From Myroides guanonis (GTDB taxonomy: Bacteria > Bacteroidota > Bacteroidia > Flavobacteriales > Flavobacteriaceae), in the NCBI RefSeq assembly GCF_900114085.1, contig NZ_FORU01000002.1, positions 294,308-358,307 on the forward strand: a stretch of 64,000 bases of DNA. The letters run 5' to 3'. The notes below the pieces were generated by a model. It did not search any database, had not been told where the DNA came from, and saw nothing but the letters and a program-made list of their open reading frames with translations. The stretch's first letter is position 1. Every line of letters starts with the position of its first letter. The translations under genes were made by a program, and so were the position numbers. This document shows positions 19,398-28,761 of this stretch, piece by piece.

Positions 19398-20564
19398 CTA
19401 TTTTTCTGGCTCTAACCATGATTGATAATAAGTTTCATCAGCAATCTTCATCGCTTCTTCCGTCACCATTAAAGGTTTAAAAGTATCAACCATAACGGCT
19501 AGTTCTTCTGTTTTAGTGTGACCGATAGAACGTTCCGCAGCCCCTGGGTGTGGACCATGAGGTATACCCGCAGGATGTAAAGAAATATGTCCAGGTCCAA
19601 CATCATTTCTACTCATGAAATCTCCATCAACATAATACAACACCTCATCACTATCAATATTACTATGATTATAAGGAGCTGGTATCGAATTTGGATGATA
19701 ATCATATAGTCTTGGAACAAATGAACACACCACGAATCCACCTGCTTCAAATGTCTGATGCACTGGAGGTGGTTGATGTATTCTACCTGTTATAGGTTCA
19801 AAATCATGAATTGAAAATGCATACGGATAATTATATCCATCGTACCCCACTACATCAAATGGATGAGTAGCATAAATCATTTCAAAAATTTCGTCTTTTT
19901 TCTTAACCTTAATCATAAACTCACCTTTCTCATCATAAGTTTCAAGATGATCCGGTCTACGGATGTCACGCTCACAAAAAGGAGAGTGCTCCATTAACTG
20001 TCCAAACCAATTTCGATAACGTTTGGGAGTATAAATCGGCTGTTTAGATTCAACAATAAACAAACGATTATCTTCTGTATCGAAGTCTATCTTATAAATA
20101 ACACCTCTCGGCACTAATAAGTAGTCTCCATAACTAAAAGTAAGATTTCCTAAAACGGTTCTTAGAGTTCCTGTTCCTTTATGTATAAAAATCAATTCAT
20201 CTGAATCCGTATTTTTATAAAAATAGTCATCCGTTGATTTTCTTGGTGCAGCCAACACAATGGTACAGTCACTATTGGTAAGAACTGCTTTTCGGCTTTC
20301 CAAGAAATCATCTTCTGGTTGAACTTGAAACCCACGTAAACGATATGATTTTATATTGTTCGCAATTGCGATCTTAGGAGCAACACTATATTGCTTTAGA
20401 ATCTCCTTTACTTGAGTTGGTCGATGTTCGTGATACATATTGGTAGACATTCCGTCAAAACCAACTGTTCCAAACAATTGTTCATAATACAAATCTCCAT
20501 TAGGTTTTCGGAAAATTGTATGACGCTTTGGGGGGATTTCCCCTAACTGGTGATATAATGGCAT
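19398..20564 (-). CDS. hmgA: Homogentisate 1,2-dioxygenase
   Basis: A 388-residue cupin-fold Fe(II) enzyme that opens homogentisate to maleylacetoacetate. Diagnostic regions are YHEHRPTQVKEI near the start, FIHKGTGTLRTVLGNLTFSYGDYLLVPRG (core GDYLLVPRGVIY) in the middle, and SLHPAGIPHGPHPGAAE with the iron-binding His/Glu cluster near the end. This is the shorter bacterial form. It is the first gene of the tyrosine-degradation pair with hppD. Maleylacetoacetate isomerase and fumarylacetoacetase are not in the window. Confidence 0.93.
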   Translation of the reverse strand: MPLYHQLGEIPPKRHTIFRKPNGDLYYEQLFGTVGFDGMSTNMYHEHRPTQVKEILKQYSVAPKIAIANNIKSYRLRGFQVQPEDDFLESRKAVLTNSDCTIVLAAPRKSTDDYFYKNTDSDELIFIHKGTGTLRTVLGNLTFSYGDYLLVPRGVIYKIDFDTEDNRLFIVESKQPIYTPKRYRNWFGQLMEHSPFCERDIRRPDHLETYDEKGEFMIKVKKKDEIFEMIYATHPFDVVGYDGYNYPYAFSIHDFEPITGRIHQPPPVHQTFEAGGFVVCSFVPRLYDYHPNSIPAPYNHSNIDSDEVLYYVDGDFMSRNDVGPGHISLHPAGIPHGPHPGAAERSIGHTKTEELAVMVDTFKPLMVTEEAMKIADETYYQSWLEPEK

Positions 20565-20870
20565 AATTACTTATAGTTTTTGGTTGAAAATAAATTTATC
20601 TATAGTAACTTTCTCTCATTCAGGATTTCTCTTGATGAGGAACTTAACAAAAGCCAATAAACCGTCCCATTGTGTTTTCATAATCACACAAATATCGAAA
20701 TTAAAATGAATTATCCAAATTTAATTCTTAAATATATTTTGTGATAATGAGTACAGATTGTCATGCAAAATTCACACTGTGAAAAACCCTAAAAAATTTA
20801 CAATATAAAATTACCTTTAATTCAAATAAAAACAACAGTTTTTAACACTACAATCATACTTTTATTGCAA
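20565..20870 (-). promoter_or_regulatory. Upstream region of hmgA with a small palindrome
   Basis: This 306-bp AT-rich gap holds the promoter of the hmgA-hppD pair. The only structure I see is a perfect dyad, TTCACA-C-TGTGAA, at 20771-20783, which could be an operator half-site pair. No gene or good terminator for the patatin gene is visible here. Confidence 0.3.
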
Positions 20871-23072
20871 TTAAAACCAAAAACCTATAGCAAACCAAGT
20901 GTAGTGATTCTTTGTATCAGGAGACCAAGAATGTTTAACCTCAATAGGTCCTATCAATGTTTGAAATCCATATCCCAAAGCATAACCATTGTATTCAGGT
21001 TTTGAAAACCAATCCATACTTTCAAACAACGATCTTCCAACATTCGCATAATTGGCCGCAATATTAATATGATGCTTTTTGATTATCTCATAATCCAATT
21101 GAATCCTACCGCTAATAAATGAATTATCAAAAATCCCCATAGCATCGTATCCATAAAAACTAAGTATATTATCACTCTCTTCAAACCCATATCCTCCCAT
21201 ATAGAAATTAAACAAAGGATTAGGTTCCGTTCCAATAGTCATCCCAACTCTCGACCTAAGATCCAAAGTAAGATTTTTCATGACGGGATACGCATATCCT
21301 AATTCACCACGAACAATGGAAAAATTCTCAAATGTTTCCGTATAATCGCTCGAATAAAAATAATGGTTAAACTCTCCTTTAAAAACAAAACCACTTCTTG
21401 GAAAGTATTTATTATCATAAGTATCAAACCTTAAATTTGCGAATCCAGAGAGGTAATGACTTTTATCAAACTTAGAGATATCTGCACTGTAGGTTTTGCT
21501 ACCAACATCTAAGAAAGAATGCTCAATACCCACACCCAACAATATTTTCTGCGCATAATAAGTCTGGAAAAAAAGTCGGTTACTCAATTTTTTGTAATCA
21601 ACGTTAATGTTCTTGCTAAAACCATCCAGAAAATTATCCTCTGGCATTTGAAGAGTTTTATTAAACTGATTGAATTTCGAATTAAAACCAACACTCCAAT
21701 AAAACCCATTATCAACATAATAATTTAGGTTAAAGCGAAGATTATCACCAAGCCCAACATCCAATGATGCGACATCACTTTTAAACAACAACTTTTTTTG
21801 TGTAACATTAACTAAAGCAGCACTTTTATACAATCCATCATAATGCAACCCAAGCTTTAAATATCTTTTTATTGGGTTTTCAATCACATTCAATTTAAAA
21901 ATATCCTTGTCACCATCAGCCTCAAACTTATAAGAAATAGCACTAAAGTTTTGAGTACCATTCAACCTATCAATCCCTTGACCTAAATCTTGATAGGTAA
22001 TAGACTGCCCTGGCACAAATCCTAACTTACCATATACATAGCGTCTTGTATAATCCTCTAGACCTACAACCTGTATTGCACCTATATGCAAAGAGTCCGT
22101 AAACTTGGGAACACTTCTTTCAAATTCATTTGCTATAGACTCATTCTTTTTCAACGAATCCAACTTCACAATTTCTTTTTTGGCAGCTTCCACCCCTCTT
22201 TTAATAATTTCCTTACCCTGCTCAAATGAAACTACACTATAACCAGAAATATTCGGCTTGATATAAACATCAGTATCAGCTTTTTTCTCTTCCATATTGT
22301 GGTACATCGAAAAGTTAGATATCTGAAGTAACAAATCGGGCGCACTTTGAATATCCTCTCTCTTTTTCAACCCATCTTGCACATCAACACCAATAACAAT
22401 ATCTGCTCCCATCTCTCTCAACTCTGCAATCGGGTAATTATTCACGACCCCTCCATCTATAAGTAATTTTCCATCTATCTCAACAGGAGAGTACAAGGAG
22501 GGAAAAGCCCCACTCGCAAGAATCGCCTGCGGTAAACTCCCTTTTCTCAAAACCACCATTTCTCCCGATTCCATATCGGTAGCAATACAGAGAAAAGGAA
22601 TTTTCAACTTGTTAAAATCTCTTTCGTATCGAACATGAGCCAACAATCTACTCAATAAATTATAATTATACATCCCCTTAGAAAAAGCCCTAGGAACACC
22701 AATTCTAAATCTTTCAAAAGGCAAGGTTAACGCATAGATTTCATCGTTTCTTTTTTCATAAAAAGACTTTGAAATTCGAGGAATATAATCGCGAACAAGC
22801 GCGTCTGCATCCACACTTCCAAAGATAGAATCCAATTCAGACGCAGTATATCCAGAAGCATATAAACCCCCAATAATTGCCCCCATACTAGTCCCTGCAA
22901 TATAATCTATTTCAATCCCCTCCTCTTCCAAAACCTTCAATACTCCAATATGAGCCAATCCTTTCGCCCCACCACCACTTAAAACCAAACCAATCTTAGG
23001 CTTTTTCTCAGTCTGAGCAAAGAGGATATTTCCCATCAATAAAAAACACAGTATAATTATTCCTCTTTTCAT
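20871..23072 (-). CDS. Patatin-like phospholipase fused to an Omp85-type outer-membrane barrel
   Basis: A 733-residue protein with a signal peptide ending in LFAQ. The patatin domain follows, with the oxyanion loop SGGGAKGLAHIG, nucleophile Ser62 in GTSMG and dyad Asp206 in IDGG. After a linker comes one POTRA-like module (about 325-385, IGAIQVVGLEDYTRRYVYGKL, core VVGLEDYTRRYV). A 16-strand surface-antigen barrel ends in Phe (IGFWF). The order matches type Vd (PlpD-like) secreted phospholipases, though in Bacteroidota the enzyme may stay attached. It lies 6 nt after uvrC. Confidence 0.9.
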   Translation of the reverse strand: MKRGIIILCFLLMGNILFAQTEKKPKIGLVLSGGGAKGLAHIGVLKVLEEEGIEIDYIAGTSMGAIIGGLYASGYTASELDSIFGSVDADALVRDYIPRISKSFYEKRNDEIYALTLPFERFRIGVPRAFSKGMYNYNLLSRLLAHVRYERDFNKLKIPFLCIATDMESGEMVVLRKGSLPQAILASGAFPSLYSPVEIDGKLLIDGGVVNNYPIAELREMGADIVIGVDVQDGLKKREDIQSAPDLLLQISNFSMYHNMEEKKADTDVYIKPNISGYSVVSFEQGKEIIKRGVEAAKKEIVKLDSLKKNESIANEFERSVPKFTDSLHIGAIQVVGLEDYTRRYVYGKLGFVPGQSITYQDLGQGIDRLNGTQNFSAISYKFEADGDKDIFKLNVIENPIKRYLKLGLHYDGLYKSAALVNVTQKKLLFKSDVASLDVGLGDNLRFNLNYYVDNGFYWSVGFNSKFNQFNKTLQMPEDNFLDGFSKNINVDYKKLSNRLFFQTYYAQKILLGVGIEHSFLDVGSKTYSADISKFDKSHYLSGFANLRFDTYDNKYFPRSGFVFKGEFNHYFYSSDYTETFENFSIVRGELGYAYPVMKNLTLDLRSRVGMTIGTEPNPLFNFYMGGYGFEESDNILSFYGYDAMGIFDNSFISGRIQLDYEIIKKHHINIAANYANVGRSLFESMDWFSKPEYNGYALGYGFQTLIGPIEVKHSWSPDTKNHYTWFAIGFWF

Positions 23073-23078
23073 AGATCG

Positions 23079-24878
23079 TTAGTCTTTAGGGTGATAATAT
23101 TTTCTTATTTTTAAGGCTCTTGAAGCTCCGACAACAGCTTGTAATTCACTTTCTGAAGCTTCCTTAATACGCTTTACAGATTTGAAGTGCTGTAACAAAA
23201 GCTCCCTTGTTTTAACACCAATCCCAGGTATTTCATCCAATGAACTCTCCAAAGCACCTTTACTTCTCTTGTCTCTATGAAACGATATACCAAAGCGATG
23301 AGCCTCGTTTCTAAGATACTGAATAACTTTTAAAGTCTCCGATTTTTTATCTAAATAAAGAGGTATACTATCATCGGGGTAAAACAGCTCTTCTAAACGT
23401 TTCGCAATACCCAGTATAGACACTTTACCACGAATCCCCAATTTATCCAAACTCTTTAATGCAGAAGATAACTGTCCCTTCCCACCATCGATAATAATCA
23501 ACTGTGGCAACTCTAAATTCTCATCTAATAATCTCTTATATCTCCTGTAAACAATCTCTTCCATAGAAGCAAAATCATTAGGCCCCTCAACAGTTTTTAT
23601 ATTAAAATGCCTATAGTCCTTTTTACTTGGTTTTCCATCCTTAAACACAACACAAGCAGCAACCGGGTGAGAACCCTGAATATTTGAATTATCAAAACAC
23701 TCAATATGCCTTGGTTCAAACGGCAATCGCAGATCCTTTTTCATCTGTTGCATGATGCGATTTACATGGCGTTCAGGATCAACAATCTTAATTTGCTTCA
23801 TCTGATCCATACGATAATACTTCGCATTCCTTTCAGACAAATCCAACAGTTGCTTCTTATCTCCCAATTTTGGAACTGTTATTTGAACCCCTTCACCAAG
23901 CTCAACCTCAAAAGGTACTATAATCTCTTTGGACAATAAGTTAAATCGATCACGCAGTTCAATAATTGCCAACTCCAACAATTCCGAATCTGTCTCATCT
24001 AATTTTTTCTTCAATTCCATAGTATGAGATCGAATGATAGCACCATGAGATACTTGCAAAAAATTTACATAACCAGCAACTTCATCAGAAACAATAGAAA
24101 AGACATCAACATTGGTGATTTTAGGATTCACAATAGTTGACTTAGATTGATAGTTTTCTAATGCCTCAATTTTTACCTTTATCTTTTGAGCCTCTTCAAA
24201 TTTCATTTCCGAAGCCAAATTCATCATTAGAACCTTAAACTCCTTAAGATTTTCCTTGAAATTACCCTTTAATAAATCTCGTATAGCCACAATCTTTTTG
24301 TCATAAGAAGCTTCCGTTTCATACTCCTCACACGGACCTTGACAATTCCCAATATGATATTCCAAACAGACTTTGTATTTTCCATTGCGAATATTAGTTT
24401 GAGAAAGATCATAGTTACAAGTGCGCAATGGATACAACTCCTTAATCAAATCCAACAAAGTATAAACCGTTTTCACACTTGTATAAGGACCAAAGTACTC
24501 TGACCCATCCTTTACCATTCTACGAGTAGAAAAAACCCTGGGAAACGGCTCTCGTTTAATACAAATCCATGGATAAGATTTGTCATCCTTTAGCAACACA
24601 TTATAACGAGGCTGTAATCTTTTTATAAGATTATTTTCCAATAAAAGAGCATCAGTCTCAGTAGGAACAACAATATGTTTAATAGACACTATTTTTCGAA
24701 CCAATACATTGGTTTTCGCATTATCATGTATCTTATTAAAATAAGAAGAAACTCTTTTTCTAATATTCTTAGCCTTACCAACATATAGAATTTTCTCATC
24801 CTTATCAAAATATTGATAAACACCTGGTTGATCTGGCAAGGTTTGAATCTGAAGCTCTAAAGCAGTAGGAATAGACAT
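23079..24878 (-). CDS. uvrC: Excinuclease ABC subunit C
   Basis: A 599-residue nucleotide-excision-repair nuclease that makes both incisions after UvrAB finds damage. Domains in order are GIY-YIG (about 19-47, GVYQYFDKDEKILYVGKAKN; core LYVGKAKNIRKR), a cysteine-rich part (CNYDL, CLEYHIGNCQGPC), the UvrB-interacting UVR helix pair (MKFEEAQKIKVKIEAL), an RNase-H-like 3'/5' nuclease (ECFDNSNIQGSHPVAA) and tandem HhH (IPGIGVKTRELLLQHF). Full length. It is followed 6 nt later by the patatin gene. Confidence 0.97.
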   Translation of the reverse strand: MSIPTALELQIQTLPDQPGVYQYFDKDEKILYVGKAKNIRKRVSSYFNKIHDNAKTNVLVRKIVSIKHIVVPTETDALLLENNLIKRLQPRYNVLLKDDKSYPWICIKREPFPRVFSTRRMVKDGSEYFGPYTSVKTVYTLLDLIKELYPLRTCNYDLSQTNIRNGKYKVCLEYHIGNCQGPCEEYETEASYDKKIVAIRDLLKGNFKENLKEFKVLMMNLASEMKFEEAQKIKVKIEALENYQSKSTIVNPKITNVDVFSIVSDEVAGYVNFLQVSHGAIIRSHTMELKKKLDETDSELLELAIIELRDRFNLLSKEIIVPFEVELGEGVQITVPKLGDKKQLLDLSERNAKYYRMDQMKQIKIVDPERHVNRIMQQMKKDLRLPFEPRHIECFDNSNIQGSHPVAACVVFKDGKPSKKDYRHFNIKTVEGPNDFASMEEIVYRRYKRLLDENLELPQLIIIDGGKGQLSSALKSLDKLGIRGKVSILGIAKRLEELFYPDDSIPLYLDKKSETLKVIQYLRNEAHRFGISFHRDKRSKGALESSLDEIPGIGVKTRELLLQHFKSVKRIKEASESELQAVVGASRALKIRKYYHPKD

Positions 24879-25011
24879 AAATCTTTTTTATTTTCGTAAA
24901 TAGTCTAACAAAAATAAGGCTTCTTTTCTTAAAACAAATTCTTAGTCCTACTATAAATGTAGTTTGAATATTTAGTATTTTCACCACTCCTAATGACACA
25001 GCATTAAAAAC

Positions 25012-25965
25012 ATGAAAATTTTAAACGAGATTGTACAACCGGGGGAAACCAAAACAATTAATTTAGAGATAGCGAAATTCCATACAGCTACTAAATTAAA
25101 GATTCCAATAATTGTATCCCGTTCTAAAATAGATGGACCAACCGTATTATTATCTTCAGGATTACACGGAGATGAATTGAACGGAATAGACATAGTACGT
25201 CAAATCATATTTAAAAAAATAAACATTCCAAAAAGAGGAACTATAATATGCATTCCTGTCATAAACATTTTCGGATTCATTAATAAAACCAGAGAGTTTC
25301 CCGATGGACGAGACTTAAACAGGATGTTTCCAGGGAGTAAAAACGGTTCCCTTGCCTCTCGATTTGCCTATCATCTTGTAAATTATATCTTACCGCTTGT
25401 AGATTATGTAATCGACTTTCATGCAGGAGGACAAAGTAGATTTAACGCAGCCCAACTTCGAGTTGCCCCAGGAAATGATGAACTAGAAGATCTTGCAAAA
25501 ATATTCCATCCTCCATTCCTTTTGTACTCCAATAATATTTCAGGTTCATTTAGAAGTGCTTGTAGCAAAAAAGGAATCAAAGCACTTTTATTCGAAGGAG
25601 GAAAATCAATGGACATTAATAGCAACATATCAACAATAGGAATAGAAGGAACCATGCGATTCTTAAATCACTTTGGAATGTTACGCGACCAATTTGAAAT
25701 TACCGAACCACAAGATAAAATGACCACTATAACCAACTCAGCTTGGATGCGCGCCAAAGTATCAGGTCTGCTAATCGATCAAATCTCAGTTAACACTTTT
25801 GTAAAAAAAGGAACAATTCTAGCCTCTATTGCAGATCCATATGGAAAAGAATCAGCCTTAATAAAAGCCCCACACGAAGGTTATATCATCAATGTAAATG
25901 ACGTTCCAATTGTATATCAAGGAGACGCTATTTTTCATATCTCAAAAAAAATAAAACATGACTAA
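25012..25965 (+). CDS. Succinylglutamate desuccinylase/aspartoacylase family zinc peptidase
   Basis: A 317-residue M14-like metalloenzyme. The zinc ligands are His52 and Glu55 (SGLHGDELNG) and His137 (VIDFHAGG). A conserved Glu in ALLFEGGKSM could be the general base. The last 70 residues form the small beta domain found in this family. Members remove acyl or amino-acid caps from small molecules, or trim peptides, and the substrate cannot be read here. Its stop lies inside the next gene (8-nt overlap), so it is coupled to 5-formyltetrahydrofolate cyclo-ligase. Divergent from uvrC. Confidence 0.88.
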   Translation: MKILNEIVQPGETKTINLEIAKFHTATKLKIPIIVSRSKIDGPTVLLSSGLHGDELNGIDIVRQIIFKKINIPKRGTIICIPVINIFGFINKTREFPDGRDLNRMFPGSKNGSLASRFAYHLVNYILPLVDYVIDFHAGGQSRFNAAQLRVAPGNDELEDLAKIFHPPFLLYSNNISGSFRSACSKKGIKALLFEGGKSMDINSNISTIGIEGTMRFLNHFGMLRDQFEITEPQDKMTTITNSAWMRAKVSGLLIDQISVNTFVKKGTILASIADPYGKESALIKAPHEGYIINVNDVPIVYQGDAIFHISKKIKHD

Positions 25966-26521
25966 ATCAGAAATTAGAAACAAGTATATAGAACTTAGAA
26001 ATCAGCTCACCTTAGGAGAAGCTGAAGACCTAAGCATAGACATTGCAAATCAGACGTTAAAATTGCCGATTTGGAATTTCTCAAACTATCACTTATTTCT
26101 AAGTATCGCCAATAAAAAAGAAATCAATACCGAATTTATATTACACATCTTAACAGGTAAAGACAAAAACACTATACTGTCAAAATCCAATTTTAAAGAC
26201 GGTACAATGGAGCACTTTCTACTCACCGACAACACCATTCTAAAAGTAAACTCATACGGTATCCCAGAACCCATTAATGGATTTAAAATAGCGGAAACAG
26301 ATATCGAGGTGGTCTTTGTTCCCCTTTTAGCTTTTGACAAATCAGGAAATCGAGTAGGTTATGGAAAAGGATTTTACGATAGATTTTTAAGCCTATGCTC
26401 TCCAAACACTATAAAAGTAGGACTGAGCTTTTTCGAAGCAGAAGAACAAATCACAGAGATCTCTGAAAACGACATCCCTTTAGACTATTGTGTAACCCCA
26501 AAAGGAGTTTATAAATTTTAG
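25958..26521 (+). CDS. 5-Formyltetrahydrofolate cyclo-ligase
   Basis: A 187-residue cytoplasmic enzyme that uses ATP to convert 5-formyl-THF to 5,10-methenyl-THF and so recovers folate cofactors. The N-terminus KSEIRNKYIELRNQL has the Lys/Arg residues of the phosphate site. The signature VPLLAFDKSGNRVGYGKGFYDRFL is present (core GYGKGFYDR). Full length. Its ATG overlaps the preceding stop (ATGACTAA), and a shared terminator follows. Confidence 0.93.
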   Translation: MTKSEIRNKYIELRNQLTLGEAEDLSIDIANQTLKLPIWNFSNYHLFLSIANKKEINTEFILHILTGKDKNTILSKSNFKDGTMEHFLLTDNTILKVNSYGIPEPINGFKIAETDIEVVFVPLLAFDKSGNRVGYGKGFYDRFLSLCSPNTIKVGLSFFEAEEQITEISENDIPLDYCVTPKGVYKF

Positions 26522-26531
26522 CTTATAAAAA

Positions 26532-26561
26532 AAACTGCCCAAAGTTATCTCTGGGCAGTTT
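26532..26561. terminator. Bidirectional terminator
   Basis: Stem AAACTGCCC/GGGCAGTTT (26532-26540 with 26553-26561) with additional inner pairs, between two convergent genes. Confidence 0.8.
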
Positions 26562-26572
26562 CTATTTATTGA

Positions 26573-27433
26573 CTATTTAGCTACTTTCACTTTCTTATAA
26601 ACAAAAGAAACTTTAGTTTCTATTTGTGATTTATTACCTTCTTGATAATAAGAAGTCTTTACTGGAAAACCATCTGTATTGTATTCATGCTCAAGAATAA
26701 GATTCTCTGTACTTCCCATATACTTGTTAAATGAAACAACTTTAACTACATTGTTTATAGGTTTAAACACAAATGGATCCTCTAGAAAATCACCAACTCT
26801 TTCCATAGAAAGATTAATAACCATATTCAAATAAGGGTTATTTTTAGTGTCGTAAGAATAGTGATTAGTACCAATATCATCATTTTCAGCCTTAGCCAGT
26901 TGTCCAGCCTCATTGTATGAATAACTTTCTATATAGTCGTTATCTCCTTCTAATAATTGTTTAAACTCAACTACTTGCTTTTTATCGTTATACTTATAAA
27001 AAACACGCTCATTTTCAACGCTTTCTTCATAAGAAACCAACATGTTATTTACATCATAGGTTAACACATAATCCCTAATATCTACATTTCCTTCACTATC
27101 TACACTTTTAAGTTTTTTTAAAAATCCAGCGTCATCATAAGTTAGTGCTAACAAAACATATTGCTTATCGATTATATCATCATAAAAATCATCCACTTCC
27201 GCTTGTACCGTAATCAACCTACCGTTTTCATCATAACTATATACATGATTTTCTTTCCAGTCTACAGTAGCTACTCCTTGTTCATCGTATTCATACTCTT
27301 CTACATTCATCGACTCTAAAACGATCAATTCTTTCGTTTTATCGTTATCTCCATTCGAGTTATCATCTGAAGAACAACCTATTCCAACAACTCCAATTAA
27401 CATAAAAGCTAAAGGCTTTAAAAACTTTTTCAT
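26573..27433 (-). CDS. Lipoprotein with YD-like repeats
   Basis: A 286-residue protein starting at ATG 27433, the in-frame start that gives a proper signal (VVGIGCSSDD, Cys20). The mature part repeats short beta-hairpin units of the form YxYDExGxL: YEYDEQGVA, YSYDENGRL, LTYDDAGFL, LTYDVNNML, YKYNDKKQV, YSYNEAGQL, YSYDTKNNP and HEYNTDGFP. This resembles the RHS/YD-repeat and DUF4595 style of Bacteroidota surface lipoproteins. The function is unknown; a curled beta-sheet scaffold is likely. It stands alone. Confidence 0.75.
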   Translation of the reverse strand: MKKFLKPLAFMLIGVVGIGCSSDDNSNGDNDKTKELIVLESMNVEEYEYDEQGVATVDWKENHVYSYDENGRLITVQAEVDDFYDDIIDKQYVLLALTYDDAGFLKKLKSVDSEGNVDIRDYVLTYDVNNMLVSYEESVENERVFYKYNDKKQVVEFKQLLEGDNDYIESYSYNEAGQLAKAENDDIGTNHYSYDTKNNPYLNMVINLSMERVGDFLEDPFVFKPINNVVKVVSFNKYMGSTENLILEHEYNTDGFPVKTSYYQEGNKSQIETKVSFVYKKVKVAK

Positions 27434-27604
27434 ATTTTTTTTGCGAATGTACATAAATAAAAATATCTAACCAAAGAGATTAAAAAATACGGAGGCAAAA
27501 TACCTAAGAAGATACAAAAACAAAAAATCATTATCTCTATGCATATTTAGACAAGCCAGAATCTTTCCCTTACAATCTTTACTTAAACCCTAAAAATGGC
27601 ATAA

Positions 27605-27640
27605 AAAAAACCACTGAGAATCTCTTCTAAGTGGTTTTTT
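27605..27640 (-). terminator. Terminator after lspA
   Basis: Stem AAAAAACCACT/AGTGGTTTTTT (27605-27615 with 27630-27640), about 50 nt after the lspA stop. Confidence 0.7.
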
Positions 27641-27690
27641 CATATTCTTATATATTAGATAATATCACCTATTACCTTAATTCGTGTCGT

Positions 27691-28287
27691 TTAACTATTT
27701 TTAAAAATCCTTTTATTAAAAGCAATCAAAATACCAACCCCTATAGAGATAGCTGCATCAGCCACATTAAAAATAGCATTAAAAAAGGTGAAGTACTTAC
27801 CTCCCCAAAACGGTAACCACTCTGGTAAATAACCTCTCCAAATAGGAAAATAAAACATATCTACCACGCGTCCATGAAACCAAGTCCCATAAGGTTCGTT
27901 TGAAAAGATTGTAGCAACTTCGTGATAGCTCTCATTAAAGATAACCCCATAAAAAACAGAATCTATAATATTACCAAGAGCACCCGCTAAAATCAATGAA
28001 ATAGATACAATTAGAAGATTAGAAGCCTGTTTCTTTACCGAGTCATTCAACCAATAAATGATTCCTCCAACCGCTATAATTCTAAACAATGTTAGAAACA
28101 ATTTTCCATAATCACCAGGCAATTCAACCCCCCATGCCATTCCTTCATTTTCAATGAAATGAATTCTAAACCAATCAAAGACAAAAATCTCTTCATCCAT
28201 AAGGAAATTCGTTTTGATATAAATCTTCGACCACTGGTCAATAATCAATATGACTAGTACTAGTAAGGTAGCTTTCTTTAATGACAT
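27691..28287 (-). CDS. lspA: Lipoprotein signal peptidase (signal peptidase II)
   Basis: A 198-residue aspartic protease of the inner membrane that removes the signal peptide from prolipoproteins after lipidation. It has four transmembrane helices. The catalytic dyad is expected at Asp143 (GRVVDMFYF) and Asp177 (FNVADAAIS), and the conserved GNIID motif is at 105-109. The two aspartates are further apart than in the proteobacterial enzyme because of an inserted Trp-rich loop (about 151-168). The window encodes many lipoproteins that depend on this enzyme. It is downstream of a DksA/TraR-like gene. Confidence 0.95.
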   Translation of the reverse strand: MSLKKATLLVLVILIIDQWSKIYIKTNFLMDEEIFVFDWFRIHFIENEGMAWGVELPGDYGKLFLTLFRIIAVGGIIYWLNDSVKKQASNLLIVSISLILAGALGNIIDSVFYGVIFNESYHEVATIFSNEPYGTWFHGRVVDMFYFPIWRGYLPEWLPFWGGKYFTFFNAIFNVADAAISIGVGILIAFNKRIFKNS

Positions 28288-28330
28288 TTTTTTGAGTTTG
28301 GCAACAAATGTAATTTATTTTAGGAGATAA

Positions 28331-28359
28331 AAAAAACGCTCCTTTGAAGAGCGTTTTTT
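28331..28359 (-). terminator. Terminator after the DksA/TraR-like gene
   Basis: Stem AAAAAACGCTC/GAGCGTTTTTT (28331-28341 with 28349-28359), 16 nt after the stop codon. lspA downstream may therefore need its own promoter or readthrough. Confidence 0.75.
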
Positions 28360-28374
28360 ATTTTTTTCAAAAGT

Positions 28375-28755
28375 CTAACGTTGTTGGTTTTTTGCTTCTA
28401 TACTCATAGTCGCATGAGGCACCAATTTTAGTCTTTCTTTATTGATCAATTTTCCAGTAACCTTACAAATTCCGTATGTTTTGTTTTGAATACGAATCAA
28501 GGCATTTTTCAAATCTCGAATAAACTTTTCTTGTCGAATAGCTAATTGAGAGTTTGCCTCTTTTGACATGGTTTCACTTCCTTCTTCGAATGCCTTAAAC
28601 GTTGGAGACGTATCGTCTGTTCCGTTATTTAAATCATTCATGTAGGCACTTTTGATCAATTCAAGATCAGCTTGCGCTTTTTCGATTTTAGCTAAAATTA
28701 ACACTTTGAACTCTGCCAAGTCAGCATCAGAATAGCGTACGTTTTCACCTACCAT
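28375..28755 (-). CDS. DksA/TraR-family regulator with a degenerate zinc finger
   Basis: A 126-residue protein with a long N-terminal helical hairpin and a C-terminal finger region, YGICKVTGKLINKERL followed by VPHATMSIEAK. Classical DksA proteins have four Cys. Here only one Cys remains and the second pair position is VPHAT, so zinc binding is probably lost. The family acts in the RNA-polymerase secondary channel to adjust transcription. It starts 6 nt after ileS and is followed by lspA, an order that suggests co-expression with the ileS transcript. Confidence 0.85.
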   Translation of the reverse strand: MVGENVRYSDADLAEFKVLILAKIEKAQADLELIKSAYMNDLNNGTDDTSPTFKAFEEGSETMSKEANSQLAIRQEKFIRDLKNALIRIQNKTYGICKVTGKLINKERLKLVPHATMSIEAKNQQR

Positions 28756-28761
28756 AATAGC

